From Ulota crispa (Eukaryota; Streptophyta; Bryopsida; Orthotrichales; Orthotrichaceae): a stretch of DNA of 64,000 nucleotides. The stretch covers positions 14,318,868 through 14,382,867 of the forward strand of contig OY987246.1 in assembly GCA_963920765.1 (NCBI GenBank), read 5' to 3'. Below, piece by piece: positions 23,147 to 34,661 of the stretch (positions are counted from its first letter, which is position 1; each line of letters begins with the position of its first letter). The notes beneath the pieces were generated by a model that was not told the origin of the DNA, made no database searches, and was given only the letters and a program-made list of their open reading frames with translations. The translations under genes were made by a program, and so were the position numbers.

Positions 23147-24190
23147 TTGCATCAATGTTGAGATTATACCAGTGCTTAGAACAGAGACTTAGAGATAATT
23201 GGCTTGACGTGCGCGGATTGTTCAGCTATATACTACGTCTGACTTCCACAAGTGAAAGCTTGTAGCCTTGGAGATTTAGTGTTGCGTTGGTTGCCAGTGG
23301 TCTATGTCGGGGACCTTATAAAACGCAGGTAGGACATTCATTTCAAGTGCCCCTTCTTAGTGCCAGTCATCCTGCAGTGTAGAAAGTGGAGTTTATGCAG
23401 TGCAGAAACGGGTCTGAAGCATAGGTCGAAGTTCCTATCCAGCTGAGGGTATGGTAAGTTGAGTATTTGTCACAGTATTTAATTCCTTGCAATAAGAAGA
23501 AATTCCGGACCTACTTGCTCATTTGATTTCTGAATTAACCACCTCTACTAACTTTTCTTTGAATGTGTTGGGAGTCATTTCTGCTTGGTCTACAATATTT
23601 CGTGGCCTAGAGCCAATTACATCTCAATACGACTTGAAGTAACAATCTAAAGAGTTGAAACAACATCATGGACGATGCAATCAAGGGTGAGATAAGAACC
23701 TGAAAACAATCTGTCAAGACGTACAAATCCTCAAGCTGTTGCTTTGACTTGTTGTTGCAATTAAAAGCAGCTCAAAGAGTACGTAAGATGGTGTCAATGC
23801 AAACAAACAACGCCAACAACGGCGGTGTCAGCTCCGGCTTGCACAAGGAGATGATTTCAGAATCGCGTGTTCACAACTCTCCAACGGGGTAAGTGATCAC
23901 GTTGCGCCCAATTCGTAAACAAATCTCTAGTGAACATGCCTGCAAATAGCGGAACAGGAAAAAATTGCGAGGTCAAGCAGGAATCAGGGCTGGCCCATAG
24001 AAGAACATTTCAGGATCAGATTTTCGAAACTCGACTAGTGAGCGTGTTTGTGCTCAAATAACCTGCAAATTGTGGAGCAGGAATTGGGAGCTTTTAACAT
24101 CCTCAATGTAAAATTATCGTACAGTACTGGTACAAATAGAATAGAATACAAATGAGTGTAGTTGTTTTTCAATGAGCAAGACCTTCAAAT
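23147..24190. other. Convergent gap between ferredoxin and PWD
   Basis: About 1 kb between two genes that converge, so it should hold both 3' untranslated regions. The phrases AACCTGCAAATTGTGGAGCAGG and CATGCCTGCAAATAGCGGAA, near 24060 and 23935, look like a loose 125 bp duplication. No coding frame is supported. Confidence 0.5.
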
Positions 24191-27100
24191 TCAAGGCTGC
24201 GGTCGTGACTGCACAACGTAAACGTCTTCACCAACAATGAACCCCTCGATGTCCAGTGCAGAACGGAAATGCTGCTCCAGGAAGAACCCGACAGTAGCGA
24301 GACGCTGCCCGACTTGCTCTCGAAATCCGGAATCCGCAGAAAGAGCTTGACTGCTGTAATCCACCACGTGCTTCGCCACAGTGCCATCCGCTTCCGCACC
24401 GCTCGGCACCGCAACCTGGTGGCTAAAATTGGCAAACGAGAGCGTTTTGACGGTTCCATCGAACTTGTTAGCAGCCAGGCGCCATGGACTGCCCAAGGTC
24501 CCGGACGCGAGCGTCTGCCCCAACCCCACGGCCAACTCCGCCTGCAAGACTTTGGTGTCATGATCGATGGGGCTCACCGTGTGCAAGACGAAGCTGAGCT
24601 CGGGGGACAGAAGCTCCTGGACAAGGACGGCCATGGAGGCATCGCTCTGCAACACTCCTGAAATGCGCCGGCTCAGCACTGCCGGCTTGGAGAACAAGGA
24701 AGCCCACACTTGCGCGGTTGCTTTACGGAAGCTCTCCGGCTCCGAAAGCTTCACGTTGGCTATGGATTCGTGCGGCCCTGCTCCTGACATGCCAGCTAAG
24801 TCATCCACGTTCGCACTTGACCTTAATATCAACCTGGCAGAACTCGAAAATGCGCCTGAGGATGCAAGCCCATCCAGAACGGCGTCGGAGACCGGTTGGG
24901 AGGCTATAAGCGACCGTAATTCGGTGCAAACGCTGTCCAGATCCTCTAATGAAGCCGTCTGAACTCGTTCAACGAGTGCGTCAAACCTTTCCAAAGAGGA
25001 GCTTCGTTCAAGAGCGTCCTCCATAGCGCCGAATGGAATCACCTTCCCGCGGGGAACACGAAAGGAGGCGGGTATTCCCTGATCGCTGTGCACCGTCCTC
25101 GCCTGCTCCGTCAAGAGCGCCAATGCGCCGCAGACAGCTGCTTTGGAGCCAGAGTTTTCGGTTGTGGCTTCTGAGAGGTCGAGCACTGTTCCGATCGGGC
25201 TTCGAACGACCGAGTGCTGTACGGGATCTGCAACTTTGGATAAAGTGTTTAGCCTTATATACGAAGGACCGACCTCGTCATTCACCAAAGTCTCTTTTAG
25301 TTGTGACTTCGTCTCTTCTTTCGGCGGTACAAGATCGTATGGTCTGATGTGCACAAACTCAGAGGACGCCACGAATTCCACCGGCCGGTTCAGCAGGGGA
25401 CGCAGAGCGGCGATCTTGTCTTGGTCGTCGCATGTGACGAATACCACTTTCTCCTCACGAGCACGGACGCCCAAGTGTGACAAATGTGGGAGCTCGTGTT
25501 GGAGGATCACCCCTGCGACATTGGCGCCAGCGGCATTGACCTCTTCGTGGCAGTCTGCCTTCTTCACCAGGAGGATGAGAGGACCGATGACGGACGACGG
25601 TACAGCGCCGGGCATTAATCGATCAACTTCGATGAGCATGCCGGCAGCTCGTCCAGGCATAATGGCGTCGAATCCATCGCCTCCAACAAGCGCTCGGATG
25701 GCCTTGAGAAGGAGAGAGCATAGTTTTGACACTTGAAAGACCACGCTTGCTCGTACGTCCGCTTCGGCGTAAGTTTTCATGGCATTTTCCGGGATACCCA
25801 AGGCGTTGCCGAGGGTTTCGACGTAGCCAGGGTACCGATAGATTTGCAGCACTGTGTCGGAGTAGCTTGAAGCGAGCCGGCGTGCGCGGTTCACGGTTGC
25901 CTTGAGTCGTAGCGCCCACACCTTGGTGTCATTCGCGTTGAATGCGGAGACGACTGCTGTTGCAGACCATGCCAGAAGCTCGTTGTTGATGGCGATGCAT
26001 TCCGGTAGATCCAGTCCTGATAAACCCAGTTGTTGGATCCCCATCGCAAGGCTGGTCAAGGCGGGTGTCCACTGCGCCACTTTTCCGGTTCGCACTTCGT
26101 CCGCTAACCAGGACGCCCCCCCGCGGTCTTCGAACGCGTTCAGCATTCGGTTCAGGAACAGAAACGAGTAATCCTCCAACTCTAACTCAGCAAGGCGCCA
26201 TTTCTGCCAAGTGGCGACGGCTTCGTCCGACGAGTCGTTGCGAAGCCCGCTTTCTAGTCCCTTGGCCAAGATTTTACGTAAATTGTTCAAGGCGTGAATC
26301 GTGTCTAACAATGGCTCGATGATGTTTGCGCCGCTGATCTTCTCCAGCGCCTCCAACCGTTCCTTGCTCCACAGAAAATGCTCCAAAATGGCGTGATAGT
26401 CTCTGTCGATTGATGGACGCAGGGCTTCCAGCTGCTCGATCAAGCTTCCGGCATTGAAGAAATCCTTGAGTTCTGACACGAAGATCTTGAACTCCTTCAC
26501 AAACGCGTCGCCATACTCCCCCGGCGTATTAGTAATCCGCGCAAGCAACGCCTCCGTGGTCATTAAATCCTCCGGTCCTGCGCTACGGTGCAACTTGTTC
26601 TGCAGTTTGTGTGTAATCTCTTGCCGCAACTCCTCGGGGATGTCGTCCATGTTGAGTATCCTCGTCAACGCTGTGAACTCGGGCTTGAAGGATGGCAAAC
26701 AGAGGTGAATCTTGCGAATCACTACAAGCTCCCGCAAGCTGACGTCGCGCTGCGCGGAGATTCGTTCCAGCTCCACAAAGATCTGGCGAGAAACGTCGAT
26801 ATGCTTGTCAGGTGGGTAATGTTGACCATCCTCGTGGCACGCGATTCGGCCTGTGTTGATCCATTTGAGATACACCGCAATGTTGACGAGTGTCCTAAAC
26901 CTGTCTTTGACGGCTAGCTCGCCGGTCAAGAGCGTCCCTACGACCTCAAGCTTCTGCCACCAATTGCGCGCGTTCTTGTCGCCCTCGACTATCTGCAGTG
27001 CCGGCCCATCCAACCCCGTGACGTCCCACTTCTCACCCCTCTCTCCGCCTCCCTGCCATCGCCCTGCAAAGCCGGAAATCTCCTCTACTCTGTGCACAAA

Positions 27101-27884
27101 ATCGGCCCCCTGGGATTGTGCTTGCTCCTGTTCACCGCGCACCACTTGGAGATTTCTAGATCCAAATTGAAGGTCCTCATCGGTGCAATCCCAATGCGTA
27201 ACGATCTCAAACTCCCCCTCACTCGGTAGCGACAGGACGCGGTTCGGCCCTCCCTCCCACACGACATCGCCATTGTGGTTCACAATGATGTGCTTGTACT
27301 CTAAAGTCTCCTGCGGATTCGCTTCCAACTCCACCACCCACCCGGCCTCCGTCCATTGCAACGGCACCCGATCCTGCCACGCGCCTGTGCAGGACGCCGA
27401 ACCCATAATTTCATGCGACTCACCGAACTGCACCTGCTCCCGAATTGCCGATTCGATATCAAAACTTGGGAAGAACCAAAGCACATCAAAGCAATTCAAA
27501 AATCAATGAGGAACCAAAGAAGAGAGAAGTTAGGGTTACTGGCTCAAAATCTCCCCGAATGTGCACCTGATGCTCAATTCGCAGCCGCACTTTCACCTTC
27601 TTCTCAGATGTCACCATCAAACCAGCACGCGATGCTTGTTGTCGCTGCATCGTCGTCTTCGTCGTCGCCGTTCTTTTCCACTTCGAGCGACCGCCATCAC
27701 CGATTGCTGCGAATTTGATTGTTCCCGCCTTCGGCAATCCATTCCCTCGCAGCTCGCATTCGTGCAGTGGGATGATCCGGGCGGAAGCAGCAGCAGCAGC
27801 GGCCATGGCGAAAGACCTACAGGAACTCACCACGCTTCGGCGAAATCTTGGGATCCGCAAGCGGAGTGCACAAGGCAGCAGCAT
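24191..27884 (-). CDS. PWD: Phosphoglucan, water dikinase (PWD/GWD3), plastid
   Basis: PWD phosphorylates the C3 position of glucosyl units in starch already phosphorylated by GWD1, which opens granules for breakdown. Exon 1 is 27884-27567 and exon 2 is 27433-24191. The 133 bp intron has a CAG|gtgcac donor and a gagcag|GTG acceptor. The product is 1186 residues (Arabidopsis about 1196). An Arg-rich plastid transit peptide covers roughly residues 1-90. A CBM20 starch-binding domain follows (KVKVRLRIEHQ joined to VQFGESHEIMGS, with the intron inside the domain). The phosphohistidine region LPHLSHLGVRAR puts the catalytic His at residue 759. A PPDK-type nucleotide-binding domain follows, with LILRSSANVDDLAGMSGAG, and the protein ends VYVVQSRPQP. 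The second ATG at 27806 is possible. One short intron in a gene of this size is striking. The long exon is otherwise full-length and open, so I judge it functional. Confidence 0.95.
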
Positions 27885-28225
27885 CTTCTTCACCGCGAGT
27901 CGGACAGTGGAGATTGTGAAAGTTGCAGTTTATTTGCGATCGGTTGAGAGCATGCAGCGGCAATTTTGCACTGAGACGTGAGTTTTGTGCTGTCGCCAGT
28001 TGAAGCGCGCGCTTCGTGTGAACGGCAGGCAAGTCTGGACTTGACTGATGCCGGGCATGATTCAGTGACCGGGAGCGGGAGAGGGGGGAGGGCACCCATT
28101 TCCGGTACACACTCGTAGCAGTCCTCCACGTGGCAACTTTTGACAAGCTTTGAAGCTACCATGCTTATAACGACGAGCGGAACTGCGCGGGTTCGACCCG
28201 TTTTAGTCGGCTCAGTACAGTATAC
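27885..28225 (-). promoter_or_regulatory. Presumed PWD promoter and leader
   Basis: The 340 bp between the PWD start codon and the repeat fragment at 28226 must hold the proximal promoter and 5' leader. I see no clear TATA box. Position is the only evidence. Confidence 0.4.
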
Positions 28226-28420
28226 AGGAACACCCATAAGCGTGAGTTTAAGCATTACAGGGTATATACTTTGATCAAACAAGTTTGAAAATAATATTTG
28301 TAGGTTAATAAGAAGGAATGAAAACTATTGAGATCAGTTTCAAAGTCTCAATTGTAAGTATTTGTTCACAAAGATTTTTCAAAGTCCAAAATCACTAGAA
28401 ATCCATGGTCGTGAGTAGGG
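28226..28420. mobile_element. Fragment of the AGGTA-ended MITE found in the inverted arms
   Basis: It begins ACAGGAACACCCATAAGCG, the same terminus as the elements at 834 and 10578. The stretch 28331-28420 matches 1065-1155 inverted, including TTTCAAAGTCCAAAATCACT. The far end is not recognisable, so it looks truncated. It lies about 340 bp upstream of PWD. Confidence 0.6.
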
Positions 28421-29226
28421 TTTTTTTTTTTAATTAAGTGAATTTGCCTAGAGGCATAATTGATGAAATCTAGTGATACTAAATGACTTTGTAGGATTTT
28501 TTTAGGTGGAAAACATGGCAACAAAAATAAAATTGTAGAACACATTTGGCAATTTTTACATTGTGGAAGAGTGAAATGATGGCAGTGCAGAAATGAAATC
28601 TAGACTAAGGTCCTAGCTTTGAATATAGCATTTTGGGCTCAAAAAGTGGCACTCAAATATTTTTTGGAGTAAAATGGTGGCACTACAATAAAATTGCCAA
28701 AGTGTAGAAGGCACAACTACACAAATCTGAATGCAAAAGCACCAAAATCCAACAAATTTAGCCTGTCATGCCATACCGGCCCTATTCAGCTGAATGCATC
28801 CATTGTAGGAAACATTGATCATATGGAAAGGTTTCCAAGCTATAAACATCTTGAGAAAACATGCCAACTACCACGTTGAGGTTGTCATCTACCAATCGAT
28901 TCCTCACCTAGTCTTTCAAAAAGTCAGAGAAGAAAAACACCATTCATCCTCAATTGATCCAAGCACTTGGATCATGGCAATTTGGGCTAATTTGACATAT
29001 TCAGACATACTCTTGGCTTAGGCATTGTTAGCATCTATCAATTGCCAGAGGTGAGTGAGGGGATTAACTTTGTCCAAAGAGTCCATGGCTGCAGCAGCAT
29101 TTGAAATCATTGCCATTTTGAAGAGAGGTTGTTGAAGTCCCAACTCAAACCAGTCCAATAATGCAAGTATAAGGCACTTGTTCTCATCATTTCCTACCCA
29201 TTGAGCCTCTCCATTAGCAAAATTTT

Positions 29227-29463
29227 GAGCCCTCTAGAAGGCCCTTATGAATGCGTGCCCGCTACATAACGGAGGTAAAAAAACAATAAAATTAAAAATA
29301 AAAAAATTTAAAAAAAATTTAAAAATTTAAAAAAATTTAAAAAATTAGTGGTTATTATAGTGTGTCATATGATCTGACTGTGCAACAGAGGTCAAATTTG
29401 ACCTTTGAAATGATTAGAAATTTTCTCTATAAGCACATCTCTTAAGAGCCTTCTAGAAGGCTT
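29227..29463. mobile_element. 237 bp MITE nested in the hAT gene
   Basis: The left end GAGCCCTCTAGAAGGC is mirrored by GCCTTCTAGAAGGCTT at the right, with the repeat extending about 25 bp. The flanks carry AAATTTT on both sides (up to 29226 and from 29464), a 7-8 bp duplication as produced by hAT elements. The interior is very A/T-rich. Each end is itself palindromic around CTAGAAGG. Confidence 0.75.
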
Positions 29464-29981
29464 AAATTTTTCCTAACGCATAGAAATTCTTAAGCACATC
29501 AAGGTGCTTACGAAATGAAACTTTTGGAGTTGATTCTTGTAGCCAATACTGTGGGTACACAATTCCAAGAGCATCCATGATGGTTTGGGTTGAGAATCTT
29601 CCCTTCAGCTCTACAATCAATTGCTTTGCTACTATTGCACAATACAATCAAAGAATGTCCATCAACCATTAAAAAGGCAAAATTTACAAATTGAAAAAGT
29701 CCTAGAGATTATGAAACCTTTGCAATTCAATTTCACAATTGTAATCAGAATCAAAAGATATGAACATTACCAAAATCTATACTCCAAGTCAAAGTACATC
29801 AAAAAAGTACTGCAGTTATAAAACCTTGATTATTCAAATTCAAGCAAAAACAAGCACCTATCTCTAGACATTGAAGGCAAAATTAGCAGTAAAAAGAAAC
29901 AAAAGTAGAGAAAGAGGTGAAAAACCTATAAACAATTGAGGGAATACTTTCACGTCACGCTTGATCGGGCATGATCAAGCT

Positions 29982-30018
29982 TGATCTAACCGGGATCTAA
30001 CCGGGATCTAACCGGGAT
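29982..30018 (+). repeat. 11 bp tandem repeat GATCTAACCGG, three copies
   Basis: Three perfect units followed by GATCAAAA. It is preceded by overlapping GATCAAGCTTGATC palindromes. It lies in an intron of the hAT gene. Confidence 0.8.
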
Positions 30019-32043
30019 CAAAATAATACAAGTATGTATATCTTTACAATTTGCACAAACATTTGTGAAAAATTCAACTCCAACGGTATAACACAATGAA
30101 AAAATCACATAAGCCATTAATAAAGAAAGCAAATAATACTAGTTGTAAGAATTTATTAGATGTTTAAATAAAAAGAAAGTGGTAGATGAAACTTTTAGCA
30201 TACCTTTTGTGTCAACCTTCATATCAAAGATTATCTGAGCCCATCCCTCACAGCTACCCTTTTTTCCATCATGCATTGCTAGAATTAGCTCATTGCCTAC
30301 AATGAAGCATAAGTACTGCCCTTCAAGGTTCAAATCCATGTCACTCCACTTTAGCTGAATTTGATCATGGTCAATGTTAATCATATGCTGAAAACCCAAA
30401 AAATCATTTTCAAAGAATGCCTCAATGCTGATGTAGTTTGTAGACAACTTTGTGAGGCATGTTTGGAGAGCCCCTACAAAATTGCACATGTATATATCAC
30501 ATGTTTGGGCAAATTGAATGAGGGCATCTACCAACTTCAAGAGGGAAAGCACACATGCCATAGCAAGGGGATGATAAGGATCAACCAACTTATCCAAAAC
30601 AAGTTGAGCTTTCCTTTGCAAAACTTTCTACAAAACACAAGACATTAAGTAAGTTATTATATATTAGAGAGAAAGCATGCATAAACATCAAACATAGAAA
30701 AAGCTTGTAAAAAGAACTTCAACAACAAATACTCATAGACAAAGCATACATGGAGAAACTTCAGCCATAAACAATCATAGAAAAAACATGTACAATGAAA
30801 ATTTAAGCAAAAGAATTAGCTCAGATGATTACCTTTTCCTTCTTGTTGTTAGAATCCAATGTCATCTTGCCCATGACACTCTTGTATTCACTCATAAGAC
30901 ACCTCAAGGGAGCTATCAAGCTCATCCAACGAGTGGTTACATTCTTCAATAACTTCAAGCCCTTAGTATCCAAAAGAACTGCTAGAGTATGGAATTCTGC
31001 ATACTTTTTGAGACTGTGGGCAAAATACTTTTGAGTTACACCACAAACATCCTCAATTGCATGAAATTGGTCAAGGTTGGAAAGAGTCTTCATTGCCAAA
31101 TTTACACAATGAAGAATGCAATGTTGACCTTGCATAAATGGGGCAAACTTCTCCTTCAATTGGATTGTTACACCTATTTGATGTCCTTGCATTGTAGAAA
31201 CTCTATCTGCACCAAAACAGACTAGTTTTTTGGCTATAGTAGCTAAATCCAATCCACCCTGTGAAGCCAAAATTCCAACCAGCAAATCAGTCAAGCCATC
31301 AATTGTTGCACCATCACTGGCAACTTATTGTAATGCCACAAGAAAGGTGCCCTAGTCCAATTTTGCATAACATACACATGGACAGCTATGTAGCTTTTGT
31401 TGTCAACTCCAAATGTTTCATCACATGTCTTGGCAATAAAATCAGCATCAGTGATCTTTGCTTTCATTTTTTGCTGAACAAACGAGTACATGTGGGCTGC
31501 CATGATCCAAACAGAGCTATCTGACCAATGCATAGATGGCAAATTAGGCAAACCAAGGAAAGAATACATCTTGGACCTAGACTCAAACTCAAGCATTGAT
31601 TTTCTAACAGAAATTATTTGGAAGAGAGTGGCAAACTGTACACGTTTACGCTTTGACTCAACTAAATTGGAGTGATTGATTTGCTAAAGGCAGTAAACAA
31701 AAGCATATTTGCTTTAGGAGATTTCCGCTTTGCATGTCGCTTCAAGGTATTCAATCTTAGGCCCATATATAACAACCTCCTTCTTCCCAATGTTTGTGCA
31801 CACAAGGCACACAACCATGTGCAAAAGACCCTTAGCAGTGAGTTTCATCTTAGCCCAAGGGCATTGGGCAATCCACACCATCTAAAACTTGCTAGTTAGA
31901 TCATAATTTGGCCTTGACCTCTTTGGAGGAGGAATTTCATCTTCAAGCTCAGATTCCTCAAAATCATCAAGATCAAGCTCCTCCTTCTCCAAACTATTAG
32001 GATAATCAACATTGTCTCCAATGTTGAGAGACAAGGTCAACAT

Positions 32044-33560
32044 TATCTATTACACATACAAAGACAATCAAGTTACTTACTCTTGACACACATGAACAAT
32101 CAGCATACATACGGGACAAACAAATTAATAGCCAATTCATTAGGTACAATACTCTACTCCTCAATTTCAAGGAGGGAAACCCAAAATCTAATTAGAATGA
32201 GAGGAAAAACCTCAAAAAAATACATTAATTACTAAATTCAAATAGAAACCCTTCAACAACACTAAAATAGAACAAAGTAACATGAACAGTCGCATACCAC
32301 AAAATCTTTTTTACAAATAACCGATAAAAGCTACTTTTAATAAATTTTCTTAAAATTGTTTTCATTAATTAAATGTAAGAAAGTCCTCTGTCAACGGCCA
32401 CAAGATACAATTAACCTCACCACCAAAAGCACATGAACCAAGCTTCTTTGGAAATCTCTACTCACTATAAATTCAAAATCTAGCCCTAGTTTATCAACCA
32501 TCCAAGTAAAACAACATCAAAATGTACATGGAAGCTTAAACTAATGGAGATTGTTACAAGGAGAAAATGGCATTCTAAATGAATCACACTACATGGTTAA
32601 GATATTAGAAAACACTAATCATTATGGCCAAATTCAGACCACCATGCAAATAAACCCTAATCCTAAAGAACCAACCCGGTTTACAAGCTGTAGGCTCACA
32701 TCTAAAAAAATTGTGTTGATTATAGCAAAGTTCTTATACTCATCATATCCAAAATCCTCCTCAATGACGTGATCCAAGCTGTGGTTCACAAAACCCTTTG
32801 CAACATACAAAAGGCAACAAAAGCAATTTTAAAGAACTAAATAATTGCAAGTGCTGCCAGAAAAGGAACAAAAAATAGAATGAAAGAAAAAGAAAGAATC
32901 TAAGCTATTTTTCAGCTTCAGAATGTGATTGACCAAGCTCAGCATTACATGACCAACAACATGAAGGGCATGCCAGAAAGGGTGTGCCAAAGTTCTTAGA
33001 GTAGAAATTGTATTGTTCAATAATTTTTTTGTTTTTTTGTTAGCTACTCACACCATTAGATCAAACTTACAAATTTCAAAGACTCCTTCAATAGTTTCAA
33101 TTAATGTAGAGTCTACAATTACTTCAATGTAACAAATGTTTCAAATCATTTGGTAATAACAACAGAAAAGTGAAATCATGAAAATTCAAAGCTCTCCAAA
33201 GATTAAATGCTCAAATTACTTTAAGAAAACTCTAATTAGGCTAGAATCCTCACAAAATGCTTACATTCCTCAATTTAGGCTCTAAGTATATCACACTAAT
33301 GAATTGGATTACATTGAGTTGAAGTTTGACATCAATTGCTTCAAATGAAGTTGAAATCACTCAAGTTCACCCCAATTATGTTAATTTGTTGAAATAAGGC
33401 ACAAATTATGTCAAATTGCTCTTATTAGGCTCTATGCCTCACAATAAAATGGCATCCAAAACCAAAGAATTGACCATTCTCATTTCCCAAATTTACCAAT
33501 TTCAAAACACCAAAAATTCCTTCAATTAAAAAAATGTTTCAAATAATTTTTTAAAAATAG
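32044..33560. other. AT-rich DNA upstream of the hAT gene
   Basis: No protein-like frame. It may be the 5' part of the hAT element or older repeats. It repeats phrases such as CTCACAAAATGC and ATTGCTTCAAATG without an ordered array. Confidence 0.5.
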
Positions 33561-33870
33561 CACTACAAAAGTGATATCATGAAAGTCCAAAGAAATCATA
33601 AAATTTTGAAAAGCAATGAAATGTAAAGCACATACAAGCAATATACCTCTTTGATATCACAGTATGTGACTATTGTGATATCACCTCAACTTCAATGGTT
33701 ATTTTCTCATCATTTTCTATCACTAACACTCCATGGGTGATACTACAGAGATTTTTATAATATCATATAATTTCAAATGTGATATCAAAGATGTGCTTCT
33801 GATTTTAGTAATATGGTAGTATGATATCAGATTGGATCTATGATACTACACAAGAGCAGATGTATATTAC
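33561..33870. repeat. Cluster of GATATC-centred motifs
   Basis: GTGATATCA or close variants recur at least six times in about 300 bp in both orientations (near 33571, 33652, 33680, 33779 and 33815), interleaved with GTGATACTAC or ATGATACTAC. The stretch starts CACTACAAAA. Clustered short motifs in both orientations are typical of the subterminal binding sites of hAT and CACTA transposases. Confidence 0.55.
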
Positions 33871-34053
33871 AAAGGCTTTGATGACTTAGAAGTAGGACGA
33901 TCTTGAGTTTTGTTATTCATTATTAATGAAAGAAAAGGAATAAGATGATTAGAAGGAAATGAAAAAATAGGGAAATAAAAGAAAGGGGTCTTAGATGAAG
34001 TTTCTTATTTTGCATGTTGTGATTGTCTTCTATGCTCATTCAAGAAAAAAACC

Positions 34054-34661
34054 TCATAACATAGCAAGAGAGACCAAATTTGTGCAAAAACAAACAACAC
34101 AATAAAAACACACTAAACATAAAAAACTGACCTCTTCATGAAGTTCAAGCAGAATATTAGCAATGATTGATGCAGTATCTAAAACCTCCACTTGAATATC
34201 ATGCACCTCTGCCTGAGATTCTCCTAGCAATACCACTATCGAAGTAGGAGGGGTTGAACCAAACACAACACATGTCAAATTGAACACAACAAGGGTCTGA
34301 TCTTGGTCTCTGAATATGGACTCCCTTTCAGATCTCGGTGTTGTGTCTACAAACACAAGAGGATCATCTAGCAGTCAAGATTTTCTCATACTTTCTTGCT
34401 GTGAAGATTGAACGCCACAAGGTTGAAGCTCCTCTCCATTGTCTACATTGCGAGATGAACTCAAGAAAGATCAACCTGTGCCTCTCTCTCAAACTTTTTT
34501 TTACTCCTCTCTTCTGTCAAACGAGACTCCTGCAGCTTCTTGCAAGCCGCCACCTGAGCTAATTTTTTGTCACAAGCCTTCTTCTTCTCAGCCCTTAGAG
34601 CAATCTTTGCAACTATAGCTGCAACCTTTGCATTGCCCACCACAGGTATCTTAGGAGCCAT
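34054..34661 (-). pseudogene. Two small minus-strand frames of unknown origin
   Basis: An ATG at 34661 opens a 66-codon Lys/Ala/Glu-rich helical frame (starting MAPKIPVVGNAKVAAI). A second frame, 34356-34054, contains PRSERESIF and VEVLDTASIIANILLELHEE. Composition is protein-like but I recognise no family. They might be 5' exons of the hAT gene or a separate fragment. Confidence 0.3.

Larger units (their letters stand above)
28840..32043 (-). mobile_element. Decayed hAT transposon gene (zinc finger 862-like)
   Basis: Read on the minus strand from an ATG at 32043: an acidic N terminus (EKEELDLDDFEESELEDE), then a BED-like zinc finger segment (WAKMKLTAKGLLHMVVCLVC), then the hAT catalytic core with CDETFGVDNKSYIAVHVYVM and CFGADRVSTMQGHQIGVT plus HCILHCVNLAMKTLS. 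Next come PYHPLAMACVLSLL, then MDALGIVYPQYWL, then a C-terminal dimerisation domain (SEYVKLAQIAMIQVLGS, DEWCFSSLTF) ending near 28840. Introns are recognisable, for example about 30828-30630 with donor gtaatc. There are in-frame stops (e.g. before MVWIAQC near 31885 and several after 28960) and frameshifts (about 31720 and 31320). A 237 bp MITE interrupts the 3' part. Terminal repeats and target duplication were not found, so the element limits are open. Confidence 0.85.

Noticed and set aside
24269-27718. Many plus-strand frames opposite PWD
   Set aside because: They are shadows of the long, GC-rich PWD coding exon on the other strand.
33561-33570. CACTACAAAA as the terminus of a CACTA element
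   Set aside because: No mirrored TTTTGTAGTG end or 3 bp duplication was found at a matching position.
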